Assembly (NCBI RefSeq): GCF_010119545.1 | Contig: NZ_JAAEAA010000016.1 | Coordinates: 55,037 to 119,036 of the forward strand | Origin: Pontibacter fetidus | GTDB taxonomy: Bacteria > Bacteroidota > Bacteroidia > Cytophagales > Hymenobacteraceae | Direction: 5' to 3' | Length of the DNA: 64,000 nucleotides | Part shown: positions 32,984-40,788 of the stretch, in pieces | How positions within the stretch are numbered: the stretch's first letter is position 1 | Layout: each line of letters starts with the position of its first letter | The notes under the pieces: generated by a model | Seen by the model: only the letters and a program-made list of their open reading frames with translations | Told to the model about the DNA's origin: nothing | Database searches by the model: none | Position numbers and translations under genes: made by a program

Positions 32984-33751
32984 ATGAAATCAACTTTACG
33001 TATTGCTTTGGCGCTAAGCGCTACCATGTTGTTTTTTGGCACCGCCAATGCGCAAAAGGCAGCTGCCCCTCTTTCTGCTACATCTGCCAACGCGGCAGTG
33101 CTGTTTAACGAACCAACTATAGACGGCACCCTGGATGTAATACCAGACTTATCTGTTAACAATCAGGCAAGCTGGGATATATTTATTACTGCCGGCGACA
33201 GAGCCGGAGAAAAAGTAAATGTAAAAATTACGCTGGCTGACCCTGCGCAGCGGCAGAATTTTACCATGGAGCACGCCCTGGATGCTTCGGGCACAACCTG
33301 GGAGCCGGTAACGTTTAATGCCGAAGGTGTTGCTATAGTTGGCCCACAGGGCGGCAAAGCGCTTGCCAATAGTCAGGAGTATTTTAGAGTAACCTTTACG
33401 CAGGCAGGTATTTACAAATACAGGCTCGATCTGCTGCGCGACGATGATAACGTAATTGCTACAAAAACAGAAGCTACGCGTGTATCTACAGTGGCCGGCA
33501 CCGACGACATGATTGCTGATACCCGCATTATGGCTTACCCTACCATCTCGTCCGGAACTATAAACGTGGACCTTGGCCAGCTACGCAACGCCGAAATGCA
33601 TGTAGTAGATATGCTGGGCCGCAGCGTATACAGCGCCAGTAAAATCAGCGGAACCACAACTATAGATACCCGCCGGTTTGGCAAAGGCTTATATTTTGTA
33701 AAAGTGATAAAAGATGGCGATGCCGCCGCCTTACGATTTATAGTGCAGTAA
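32984..33751 (+). CDS. Secreted protein with T9SS type A C-terminal sorting domain (255 aa)
   Basis: A signal peptide (MKSTLRIALALSATMLFFGTANAQ) leads into a ~150-residue domain with no recognised family. A typical T9SS type A sorting domain follows at ~178-255 (MAYPTISSGTINVDLGQL...MHVVDMLGRSVYS...TIDTRRFGKGLYFVKVI...ALRFIVQ). Such proteins cross the outer membrane through the type IX system and are anchored or released after tail cleavage, so the window's organism should have a T9SS elsewhere. The cargo function is unknown. Confidence 0.85.
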   Translation: MKSTLRIALALSATMLFFGTANAQKAAAPLSATSANAAVLFNEPTIDGTLDVIPDLSVNNQASWDIFITAGDRAGEKVNVKITLADPAQRQNFTMEHALDASGTTWEPVTFNAEGVAIVGPQGGKALANSQEYFRVTFTQAGIYKYRLDLLRDDDNVIATKTEATRVSTVAGTDDMIADTRIMAYPTISSGTINVDLGQLRNAEMHVVDMLGRSVYSASKISGTTTIDTRRFGKGLYFVKVIKDGDAAALRFIVQ

Positions 33752-33777
33752 TAAGTTTGCTTTAGTTGTTTTGATAT

Positions 33778-33814
33778 AAAATTGCCCGGCCAGTTAAGGT
33801 TGGGCAATTTTTTT
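33778..33814. terminator. Bidirectional terminator between the T9SS protein and UbiA genes
   Basis: AATTGCCC and GGGCAATT pair at 33780-33787 and 33802-33809, with a G/C-rich 14-nt loop and an A tract and a T tract on either side. It serves two convergent genes. Confidence 0.65.
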
Positions 33815-34658
33815 ATCCAACCAGCAGCATCGAAAGTATACCCGTAAGCATAATCAGTTTATTCAGGTTGCTCAGGTACGTGAAGTCGCGTTTGCGGTCG
33901 GCGCGGGCAAGTTTTATAGTTAGCCATATAGAGGGCAGCATTACCAGCAACAGCATATACACATCAAAAATAAGTGTGGTGCGGCTATGCAGTGTAACAA
34001 TAATGACAAAGGCAAAGAAAATGGCGATGATGGGGTAAAGAACCAGTTTTGTGTTCCGGATGCCCAGTACAATAGGCAGCGTGTGGCAATCAAACGAAGC
34101 GTCGCCTTTCATGTCTTCCATATCTTTGATGATCTCGCGGATAAGCGAAATAAGAAAGGCAAAAAATGCATAGCCCAGTGTAATGCGGTTCAGCCGGTCG
34201 TCGTGCACGGCTACTACCAGCAACATAGAGGCTGACAGCAACGCAATAACTACATTGCCTACCAGCGGTAGTTTTTTTAGCCTTGCAGAGTATCCCCACA
34301 GAAGCAATACAGCGCCTGTATTTATCAAACCAATAGGTAAGTATAGCCAGAACCCGATAGCAATGCCCAGTAACGATAACACCAGGTGCGCAAACATGGC
34401 CGGCCGCCTGCGTATAACAGTGCCCACCACCAAACGCCCCGGTTTGTTAATGGCATCTATTTTTACATCGTAATAATCGTTGATGATATAGCCGGCCGCA
34501 GCAATTAAAACCGTAGAAAGTGTAAGCAACCCAAAAGCAGGCTCCAGCACTTTTGACCACATAATGCCCGGCGAAAGTAAACATGCCTGTGCCAATGCCT
34601 GGCTTAGCACAATAAGTACCAGGTTAGGGAAGCGGACAAGGTTTAAAAAGGCTTTCAC
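33813..34658 (-). CDS. UbiA-family prenyltransferase, geranylgeranylglycerol-phosphate transferase-like
   Basis: The 281-residue membrane protein has eight to nine hydrophobic helices and the two Asp-rich motifs: NDYYDVKIDAINKPGR at 60-75 and DMEDMKGDASFDCHTLP near 175-190. The second motif's form resembles the GGGP-synthase-like branch common in Bacteroidota, where the acceptor is unclear (menaquinone or lipid synthesis are alternatives). The start is GTG at 34658. It stands alone on the minus strand. Confidence 0.85.
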   Translation of the reverse strand: MKAFLNLVRFPNLVLIVLSQALAQACLLSPGIMWSKVLEPAFGLLTLSTVLIAAAGYIINDYYDVKIDAINKPGRLVVGTVIRRRPAMFAHLVLSLLGIAIGFWLYLPIGLINTGAVLLLWGYSARLKKLPLVGNVVIALLSASMLLVVAVHDDRLNRITLGYAFFAFLISLIREIIKDMEDMKGDASFDCHTLPIVLGIRNTKLVLYPIIAIFFAFVIIVTLHSRTTLIFDVYMLLLVMLPSIWLTIKLARADRKRDFTYLSNLNKLIMLTGILSMLLVG

Positions 34659-34734
34659 GGTGCAGGTAAACTATAGCTATAAACTGTAAAGGTAGGGCAC
34701 GGGCAGCGGTTACGCAAAACTATAGTTGGGCCAC

Positions 34735-34765
34735 AAAAAAAGCCCCTGTAAGGAGGGGCTTCTTC
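34735..34765 (-). terminator. Terminator of the cold-shock gene
   Basis: AAGCCCC and GGGGCTT pair around an 8-nt loop (34740-34761) with an A tract on one side, which is a T tract on the minus strand. It lies 24 nt past the csp stop. Confidence 0.7.
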
Positions 34766-34788
34766 TGTAACTGTAAAGTATATCTAAA

Positions 34789-34983
34789 TCAGATTCTTTG
34801 TACGTTTACAGCATTGATTCCTTTTTTGCCTTCCTGCGTATCGAACGTTACGCGGTCGTTCTGCTGTATCTGCAGACCGTTCAGGCCAGTGATGTGCACA
34901 AAGAAATCTTCATTTGTTTCGTCTTCAGTAATGAAACCAAAACCTTTAGACTCAATAAAAAACTTTACTTTTCCTGTTTTCAT
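34789..34983 (-). CDS. cspA: Cold-shock domain protein (CspA family)
   Basis: The 64-residue protein is a single cold-shock domain that binds single-stranded RNA/DNA as a chaperone. RNP1 is KGFGFI (residues 13-18) and RNP2 is DFFVHI (27-32). The tail VTFDTQEGKKGINAVNVQRI is normal. The ~120 nt upstream of the start are very AT-rich, as expected for a long cold-shock leader, but I cannot define its structure. No operon partner. Confidence 0.95.
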   Translation of the reverse strand: MKTGKVKFFIESKGFGFITEDETNEDFFVHITGLNGLQIQQNDRVTFDTQEGKKGINAVNVQRI

Positions 34984-35102
34984 AAAGAATTAATTATTGT
35001 AATAAAATTAAATTGATGTAAAGATAAACTTAAATTATATATATGCAAGTTGAGATAATAAAAATTCTGCTTAAAAATCTCAGAAAAGTATAAGTATAGT
35101 TT

Positions 35103-35600
35103 TTACCAGGTATCCTGTGCTTTCATTATCTTCTCAATCAGCTCCCGAACAGCTCCGCGGCCGCCATCTTTTACTGCTATGTAAGTGCTTATTTCTTTAA
35201 TATCGTCGGCAGCATCGGCGGGGCAGGCACGCAGGCCGCAACGTTGCATTACCTCCAGGTCGGGCATGTCGTCGCCCATATACGCTACTGTGGCCGGATG
35301 AATGCCCTGCATGTACAGGTAGTCTTCAAAGGTGTCTACTTTGTCTTCAATGCCCAGGAAAATGTCTTCAATGCCCAGGTCTTCGAGGCGGTTGCGCACA
35401 CCGGGCTCATTTTTACCCGAGATAATGGCTACGCGGTAACCCTGCCGGATGGCGTGTTTAATGGCAAAACCGTCTTTGATATTGAAGGCGCGGACCTGCT
35501 CGCCGTCAGCAAATACGTACAGGAATCCGTCTGTCAGTACACCGTCCACGTCAAAAATAAAGGTATTTATGCGGGTAAGGTCTGGTTGAGTAATCGACAT
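35103..35600 (-). CDS. kdsC: 3-deoxy-D-manno-octulosonate 8-phosphate phosphatase KdsC (HAD-IIIA)
   Basis: KdsC removes the phosphate from KDO-8-P in lipopolysaccharide core synthesis. The start is placed at ATG 35600 (MSITQPDL), since the upstream option at 35615 is a TTG. The ~165-residue capless HAD has FIFDVDGVLTDG (motif I), IISGKNEPGVRNRLEDLGI (motif II region) and YMGDDMPDLEVMQRCGL (motif IV). These are specific KdsC/HAD-IIIA signatures. It follows iscX by 93 nt on the same strand. Confidence 0.93.
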   Translation of the reverse strand: MSITQPDLTRINTFIFDVDGVLTDGFLYVFADGEQVRAFNIKDGFAIKHAIRQGYRVAIISGKNEPGVRNRLEDLGIEDIFLGIEDKVDTFEDYLYMQGIHPATVAYMGDDMPDLEVMQRCGLRACPADAADDIKEISTYIAVKDGGRGAVRELIEKIMKAQDTW

Positions 35601-35693
35601 AGCTCTTGAAAACAAAAAAAGGCTCTCGTGAAAGAACCTTTAAATGTATAGAAAATATTTAATATTAAGATAGGACGTAGCCTGTTTTTGGCC

Positions 35694-35930
35694 TTAATCC
35701 TGGTTGTCGCGCCACTCATATACCCATGCTGCCTGTATCTGCTCCAGGTGCCCTTCGTTGGCTTGCTCGCGCGTACCTTCAAAGTTTGGTAGCGTCAGTA
35801 TCCAGTCCAGCAATTCGGTAAAGCGTACACGGTAAATTTTTGATTCGGTGAAGTCGTCGCCAAACTTTTCGTAAAGTGCCATGGCTATATCTTCGTGGTC
35901 GTTCCAGTGTATTGGTGGCTCGTAGCTCAT
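35694..35930 (-). CDS. iscX: Fe-S assembly protein IscX
   Basis: IscX is a small acidic protein that binds IscS and iron and modulates Fe-S cluster assembly. The 78-residue sequence matches closely: IHWNDHEDIAMALYEKFGDDFTESKIYRVRFTELLDWILTLPNFEG. It follows the ferredoxin gene, the usual fdx-iscX order, though iscS/iscU are not in view. Confidence 0.92.
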   Translation of the reverse strand: MSYEPPIHWNDHEDIAMALYEKFGDDFTESKIYRVRFTELLDWILTLPNFEGTREQANEGHLEQIQAAWVYEWRDNQD

Positions 35931-36038
35931 AATCGTTCTTTCAATGGTTTATAGTTATATGGCTAGTTGGTTAATTTGCTGTGGGCTACTTTTTACGCAG
36001 CGCAGCAGTGTAACCATCCGGCCATTCAACAATTTATT

Positions 36039-36368
36039 TTAATGGCCCAGGAAATCCTGCTCCGGTATAGTAACTACAATGTCTTCGTTGCCCTGCACCA
36101 CGCACTGGCAACCCAGTCGGGAGTTAATGCGCGGGTCCACGGCACGGTCAATGTAGTCTTCTTCTTTGTCTGATATTTCAGGCAGGTCGTTCATGCCGGC
36201 CTCTACATACACATGGCAGGTGCTGCAACCACAAACGCCGCCACAGTTGTGCTGTAGTTTTATATCGTTGTTCAGGGCCACATCCAGCACCGACTCGCCT
36301 TCTACGGCAGGGTGTGTTTGGTCCGGGGCGCCATCAGCGAACTTAAATGTTATATTTACAACTTTCAT
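36039..36368 (-). CDS. fdx: [2Fe-2S] ferredoxin, adrenodoxin/Fdx type
   Basis: The start is placed at ATG 36368 (MKVVNITFKF), giving 109 residues; the upstream 13 codons do not resemble the family. Cluster ligands are C42, C48, C51 (CGGVCGCSTC, CX5CX2C) and C87 (RLGCQC), the adrenodoxin/ISC-ferredoxin spacing. Fdx feeds electrons to IscU/IscS cluster assembly. It lies 108 nt upstream of iscX on the same strand, which supports the ISC role. Confidence 0.93.
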   Translation of the reverse strand: MKVVNITFKFADGAPDQTHPAVEGESVLDVALNNDIKLQHNCGGVCGCSTCHVYVEAGMNDLPEISDKEEDYIDRAVDPRINSRLGCQCVVQGNEDIVVTIPEQDFLGH

Positions 36369-37078
36369 TTTTCTAATCTGTAATGCGGGTGCAAAGTTAT
36401 GAAACAAGCCACCCTAATCAAAGTTATAACCGGTTTGTGTTTTGTAATGGTAAAGTTTGAAAGAGGGGAGTAGGTATAATGTAATTTCGAGCATTATTGA
36501 GACTAGCGTCGAAAAGAGCCAGCGTAGCTGTGAGGGATCTTATGGGTCTTATAGTTTTTCTTTTGTCATTTTGACGTTAGGAGAAATCTGTACCAGCTTT
36601 TAGTTAACTATAGTTGCATCTTGAGCCAAGCCTTCCTTTCAAACTTCCTTTATTCCTGGGAGCTTTAGTCACCCATCGTTTCAAGTGAGCTTTGGCTCCC
36701 TCACGGCCGGGAGGCCCCGTCTTCGGGCATCGCGCTGCTGCCTTCTTGCTATCCTCGTGCCTCGGATTGCCTATCGGCACCGCAACAAGTCAAAGGCGCT
36801 CAACCCAAAGACTGATATCTTTCTACTATTCACTACTAACTATAGTTTGAACTTGCTCGCTTCGAAATTGATCTTAACTATAATTCCGTAGATGGACTGC
36901 AACTATAAAACTATGCTTTCAACTATAGCAAAGGCATCAACTCCCTCTCCTTTTAGGAGAGGGCCGGGGTGAGGTAAAATGCCAACTATAAAGACACTCG
37001 CAGGAGTTCCGAACGCTAAGAAGTTCAAACCAATATCCTGCCTATCCTTTTAAATCAACTAAATCCTGATCCAGACAA
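36369..37078. repeat. Gene-free region with composite repeat copy B
   Basis: No gene is supported. From ~36480 the region aligns with the repeats at 24.0 and 50.6 kb. Shared pieces are TCATTTTGACGTTAGGAGAAATCT (36556-36579), the core at 36657-36829 (GGCCGGGAGGCCCCGTCTT, GGCATCGCGCTGCTG, GGCGCTCAACCCAAAGACTG), a CCCTCTCC..GGAGAGGG..GGGGTGAGG hairpin near 36945-36975, and AAATCCTGATCCAGACAAT at 37061-37079. The 20-base palindrome found in the other copies is absent. AACTATAGTT-type words are dense here. Confidence 0.75.
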
Positions 37079-39019
37079 TTACTCCACTTGCAGCTTATTC
37101 CCGATCATGCGGTTGTTGTATTGCTGGATGAAGGCTTTTACCCGATTCTCAAGTTGCTGGCGCTTTTCAGGGAGAGTATCTTTCAAATCCTGTTTCAGCA
37201 TGATGTCCTGTTGGTAATTGTAGAGCGCTATCGTTCTGTTACCGTCGAACTGTAGGAGCAGGTCATCCTCTATCCATTGGTACACACCTGCGTTGTAGCT
37301 TACCGCAAAATCCTGAGCCATATTATTCAGCATGTTCTTACCGAACGAAAAGTAAGGTTTGCTATAGTTCAGGTAGCCAAGTATAGTGGGCATAATGTCG
37401 AGTTGCTGTACTACGCGGGGCTCAGTTCCTTTAAAATCAGCATCGCCGGGTGCGTAAAACAGAATAGGTGCAGCAAAAGCACCCCAGTCGGTGTTGTACT
37501 CCGGGTAATGGCGCGGACTGCCGGCATGGTCAGCTGTAATCACGAAAAGCGTATTGTTATACCAGGGCATTTTGCTGGCTTTCTCAAAGAATTTGCGAAG
37601 CGCCATATCGGTATAGTTGATGCCCTGAAATAAAGGTAGCGGACCTTGCTTAAACTTGCCTGCATAGCGCTCGGGTACTTTGTAAGGGTGGTGCGATGAT
37701 AACGTGAAAACCGTGCCCATAAATGGCTCTGGAAATGTACTCAGTTTATTGGCAGTGAATTGCAGAAACTCCTCGTCCCAGATTCCCCATATCCCATCAA
37801 AGTCAGCATCGTTGTTATACTCATCCTTGCCATAGTATTCCTGCACACCTATCAAATTCATGAACGCTTTGAAGCCCATAGAACCGTTTGGTGCCCCATG
37901 AAAGAAAGCTGTATGATAGCCTTCCGCATTCAGGGTGCGTGGTAAACTTGGCAGGTTGTTGCTGGCATAGGGCGTAAGTACAAAGGGCTCCTGTATACTT
38001 GGGATGCTGGTAAGTATGGCCGGCAGCGCATCAATAGACTTTTTACCATTCGCAAACGAGTGCCAGTATATTTTGCTTTGCTGCATAAGCTGGTCCAGGA
38101 ACGGGGTAAAACTCTGGTAGCCGTCTTTACCTAAGCGGGTAGGGTTATAGCCGCCCATGGCTTCCTTCCCAAAACTCTCCAGCACGATGATCACCACATT
38201 TTTCTTTCGAAAAGCAGCTGTATCGGCAGGAATATGAATAGGCGAATAAATAGAGTCTAGTTGCTGCTCATCAAAATAACTGACCTTGCTATAGTTGGTT
38301 TTACCGATGGTGCGCAGCATCGAAAAAGGCGTGTTGAGCACCAGGTACATTTCGTTGGGCCGCTTTACATACTCGCCGGCATTGCTCAGGGTAATAGGGC
38401 GTGTGCTGTGTGCAAAACCGCCGCGCATACCGGCAATTGCCAGAAAAACGGCCAGGCCCATAACGGCTGTGTGTGCCGGGTAATAGACCCACGACGATAT
38501 CCGTGGTGGCGACTGTAGCTTAATCCGGTTATAGAGCCACACCATTAGCCCTACCAGCAGCAGCCAGATAAGCGGGATATACCAGAAATCAACTATAAAA
38601 CTGCCGGCCAGTGCACCGCCATTTTCGTTGGCAAATTCTTGTAGTACGCTCCAGGTGGTGCGGCGCAAAGTATAGCGGTAATAAACGATATCGATAAGGT
38701 TGGCGGAGAGGGCAATGCTGTTGGTAACTATAAAAATATACTGCAGCAGTTTTTGGTAGCCTGTGTTATACCGGAACCTGAACGGAAGCAGCATCAGCGC
38801 CATAAACAGCAAATTGGTATATAGCACCGCCGACAGATCGAAGCGCAGGCCGGGAAGTAACAGGGAAGCAAAGTCGGCTATAGTTGTAGCCTCAAACATT
38901 TCTCTGTTTAAAACAAAGAAAAGTACGCGGGTAATGGTATAAAGCAGCATGGCCAACCCCAGGTATAAGCCCAGGGCTACGTGCACATTCCGCCAGGTAT
39001 ATTTTTTGTCTGAAAGCAT
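37079..39019 (-). CDS. LTA-synthase-family sulfatase-fold membrane enzyme
   Basis: The 646-residue protein has an N-terminal block of five membrane helices (1-~210) and an extracellular/periplasmic sulfatase-fold domain. The metal site begins with NVVIIVLESFGKEAMGGYN (E in VLES) and the nucleophile region is FANGKKSIDALPAIL; DHAGSPRHY supplies D/H ligands. In Gram-positives such enzymes move glycerol-phosphate onto lipids. In Bacteroidota they are probably phosphoglycerol or phosphoethanolamine transferases acting on envelope glycans, substrate unknown. It stands alone, divergent from the DUF4834 gene. Confidence 0.87.
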   Translation of the reverse strand: MLSDKKYTWRNVHVALGLYLGLAMLLYTITRVLFFVLNREMFEATTIADFASLLLPGLRFDLSAVLYTNLLFMALMLLPFRFRYNTGYQKLLQYIFIVTNSIALSANLIDIVYYRYTLRRTTWSVLQEFANENGGALAGSFIVDFWYIPLIWLLLVGLMVWLYNRIKLQSPPRISSWVYYPAHTAVMGLAVFLAIAGMRGGFAHSTRPITLSNAGEYVKRPNEMYLVLNTPFSMLRTIGKTNYSKVSYFDEQQLDSIYSPIHIPADTAAFRKKNVVIIVLESFGKEAMGGYNPTRLGKDGYQSFTPFLDQLMQQSKIYWHSFANGKKSIDALPAILTSIPSIQEPFVLTPYASNNLPSLPRTLNAEGYHTAFFHGAPNGSMGFKAFMNLIGVQEYYGKDEYNNDADFDGIWGIWDEEFLQFTANKLSTFPEPFMGTVFTLSSHHPYKVPERYAGKFKQGPLPLFQGINYTDMALRKFFEKASKMPWYNNTLFVITADHAGSPRHYPEYNTDWGAFAAPILFYAPGDADFKGTEPRVVQQLDIMPTILGYLNYSKPYFSFGKNMLNNMAQDFAVSYNAGVYQWIEDDLLLQFDGNRTIALYNYQQDIMLKQDLKDTLPEKRQQLENRVKAFIQQYNNRMIGNKLQVE

Positions 39020-39170
39020 TTGTGTTGCCGGTAACTATAAAAGCGCTATCAACTTGAACTATAAACTGAAAGCAGGCTGCAAAATTACGCTATTTAGGAT
39101 GATGTTTGGAGTTGGAAAAGATAAAATATAACCTGATAGCCATTGCTTCGGCCTTTAAAAACAAATGTTA

Positions 39171-39178
39171 TACCTTTG
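39171..39178 (+). promoter_or_regulatory. Possible promoter -7 element upstream of the DUF4834 gene
   Basis: TACCTTTG matches the -7 consensus, 107 nt before the DUF4834 start. The nearest TTG is 25 nt upstream, longer than usual spacing, so the assignment is tentative. Confidence 0.35.
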
Positions 39179-39284
39179 CTTAAAATGGCTGGCAAACTGT
39201 CAGGTACTAAACTTTTGGCAAGGGAGTTGTGTAGTATAAGTAACTATAAACTATACCCGAGCCAGGTAATTAACTCAGAAATAA

Positions 39285-39557
39285 ATGATCAAGTTCATCA
39301 TAATCAGTATTCTCGTTATCATGTTTTTCAGGTTGGTAGCGCCAACCTTATTCCGTTTTTTGCTGGGGATGTTCATAAAACGAAGCATGCGTAACGGTAC
39401 CTTCTTTACCAACATGCAACAGCCGCCACGTCCGCAGCCAAACAGCCACAGCAACGGAAGAGCAAAAGCTGATATCAAAATAGATTACATCCCGAACCAG
39501 CCTGACCGCAAAGATTTTACGGGTGGCGAATATGTGGATTACGAAGAAGTAAAATAA
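39285..39557 (+). CDS. DUF4834 family small membrane protein
   Basis: The 90-residue protein has one N-terminal transmembrane helix (IKFIIISILVIMFFRLVAPTLFRFLLG), a Pro/Asn-rich linker and a short conserved acidic C-terminus (KIDYIPNQPDRKDFTGGEYVDYEEVK). This is the DUF4834 pattern, restricted to Bacteroidota, function unknown. Likely inner-membrane anchored with a cytoplasmic tail. Confidence 0.8.
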   Translation: MIKFIIISILVIMFFRLVAPTLFRFLLGMFIKRSMRNGTFFTNMQQPPRPQPNSHSNGRAKADIKIDYIPNQPDRKDFTGGEYVDYEEVK

Positions 39558-39652
39558 GCCCGATTTCGTACAATTTGTTTTCGCAGGCACGATACTTGTG
39601 TGCTGCTTTTTTCCTTAATTTTAGTTTATACTTCAATCAAAAAAAGCAGTTT

Positions 39653-40576
39653 ATGCGGAAGCAATTCTACCTCTATTTTTTCGCGTTAGTAATGGCTGGT
39701 TCAGTGGCCAGCTGTACGGCGCCGCGTTCGGTTATACACTCAGGTAAAGTAACACCAAAAGGCCAGTTTAAAGCTGGTTTTAACATGGGGGGTAACATTG
39801 CCAGCGAACCAATTGCCCAGCTCGATGATATTACTGAAGCCGCCGTTGATGCCATCGCCAACAAAGAAGAAGTAGAATACAGCGAGCAGATTGATGTGGC
39901 CTCGAAAGCGTTGGTGGCCTATGCCCTGGACCCGGTAGGTACTACCTTTGATTTTTACCTGCGCTACGGGGTGGCCGAGCGTGTGGATGTGGGCTACAAA
40001 TACGCGACCGGCGTGCACGTTTTTGATGCCATGTACCAGTTTATGGGCCCGACCGGAACACCAGAGAACCCCGGCGTTGGCGATTGGTATGGGAGCATAG
40101 GCTTGCAGTATTCCGGGCAGAGTTCCGGCATTTTTGATAAACTATACTTAGACAAACTGATACCGGTACTGGAGTTTTCGGCAACACGTCGCGATATAGT
40201 TATTCCGTTGGTGTTCAGTAAATCGTTTGGCCCTGAAGAAGAGATCGGTAATATTTCGTTTGGCCCGGTTTACAACCACACCTTTATAAAGTATGGTTTC
40301 GACCCGAGTCGTATTGTAAAAGATGTTGGTGGCGACAGAGTGCCGGTAGAAGGGGTTTATGCCAAAAAGAATTTCCCGTCGTTTGGTCTGTTCGTGAATG
40401 GTAAGATCGGGTTTAAGTTTTTGTATGTGCTGCCCTCGCTTACCATGTATTACCAGGACTATGGCACGTATGATTTCCTGGAAGGCAAGCAGTTTGATTT
40501 TTCGGGCGTAACAGTTATCCCATCTATTGGCCTGCAGGCAAACTTTGGTGGCGGTCGTGGTGCCAGAACCAGGTAA
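39653..40576 (+). CDS. Outer-membrane-associated lipoprotein, unknown function (307 aa)
   Basis: The start is placed at ATG 39653 (MRKQFYLYFFALVMAGSVASC), where a signal peptide with lipobox VASC predicts lipidation at Cys21; the longer reading frame from 39575 lacks such logic. The mature part is strand-rich with repeated amphipathic segments (YLRYGVAERVDVGYKYATGVHVFDAMYQF, WYGSIGLQYSG, PSFGLFVNGKIGFKF, VTVIPSIGLQANFGGG), resembling an outer-membrane beta-barrel. A lipobox plus barrel is slightly unusual. No family is recognised. Confidence 0.7.
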   Translation: MRKQFYLYFFALVMAGSVASCTAPRSVIHSGKVTPKGQFKAGFNMGGNIASEPIAQLDDITEAAVDAIANKEEVEYSEQIDVASKALVAYALDPVGTTFDFYLRYGVAERVDVGYKYATGVHVFDAMYQFMGPTGTPENPGVGDWYGSIGLQYSGQSSGIFDKLYLDKLIPVLEFSATRRDIVIPLVFSKSFGPEEEIGNISFGPVYNHTFIKYGFDPSRIVKDVGGDRVPVEGVYAKKNFPSFGLFVNGKIGFKFLYVLPSLTMYYQDYGTYDFLEGKQFDFSGVTVIPSIGLQANFGGGRGARTR

Positions 40577-40601
40577 ATTATAGTTTATAAACTATAAGAA
40601 G

Positions 40602-40638
40602 CGGCAGGAACAGGTAAAATCGTTTCTGCCGTTTTTGT
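40602..40638 (+). terminator. Probable terminator after the 307-aa lipoprotein gene
   Basis: CGGCAG (40602-40607) and CTGCCG (40626-40631) pair over a long loop, followed by TTTTTG. The stem is short, so confidence is moderate. Confidence 0.5.
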
Positions 40639-40788
40639 TTTGTGATCGCCCTCGCTCGCGTCCCGCGAGCGAGGGATTTAACAGGCTATAGTTTATAGTT
40701 TAAAAATGGCTACTGCAGGCGCTCATAATGCAGAAATAAAATAAAAGTCATATCTTTCAAGCTCTATATTGACGCATCTAAAACAGAT

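Noticed and set aside
36685..36891. Open frames within the composite repeat (also 50453-50725 and similar)
   Set aside because: They are not conserved in frame between the three repeat copies, which differ by indels, so they are unlikely to be coding.
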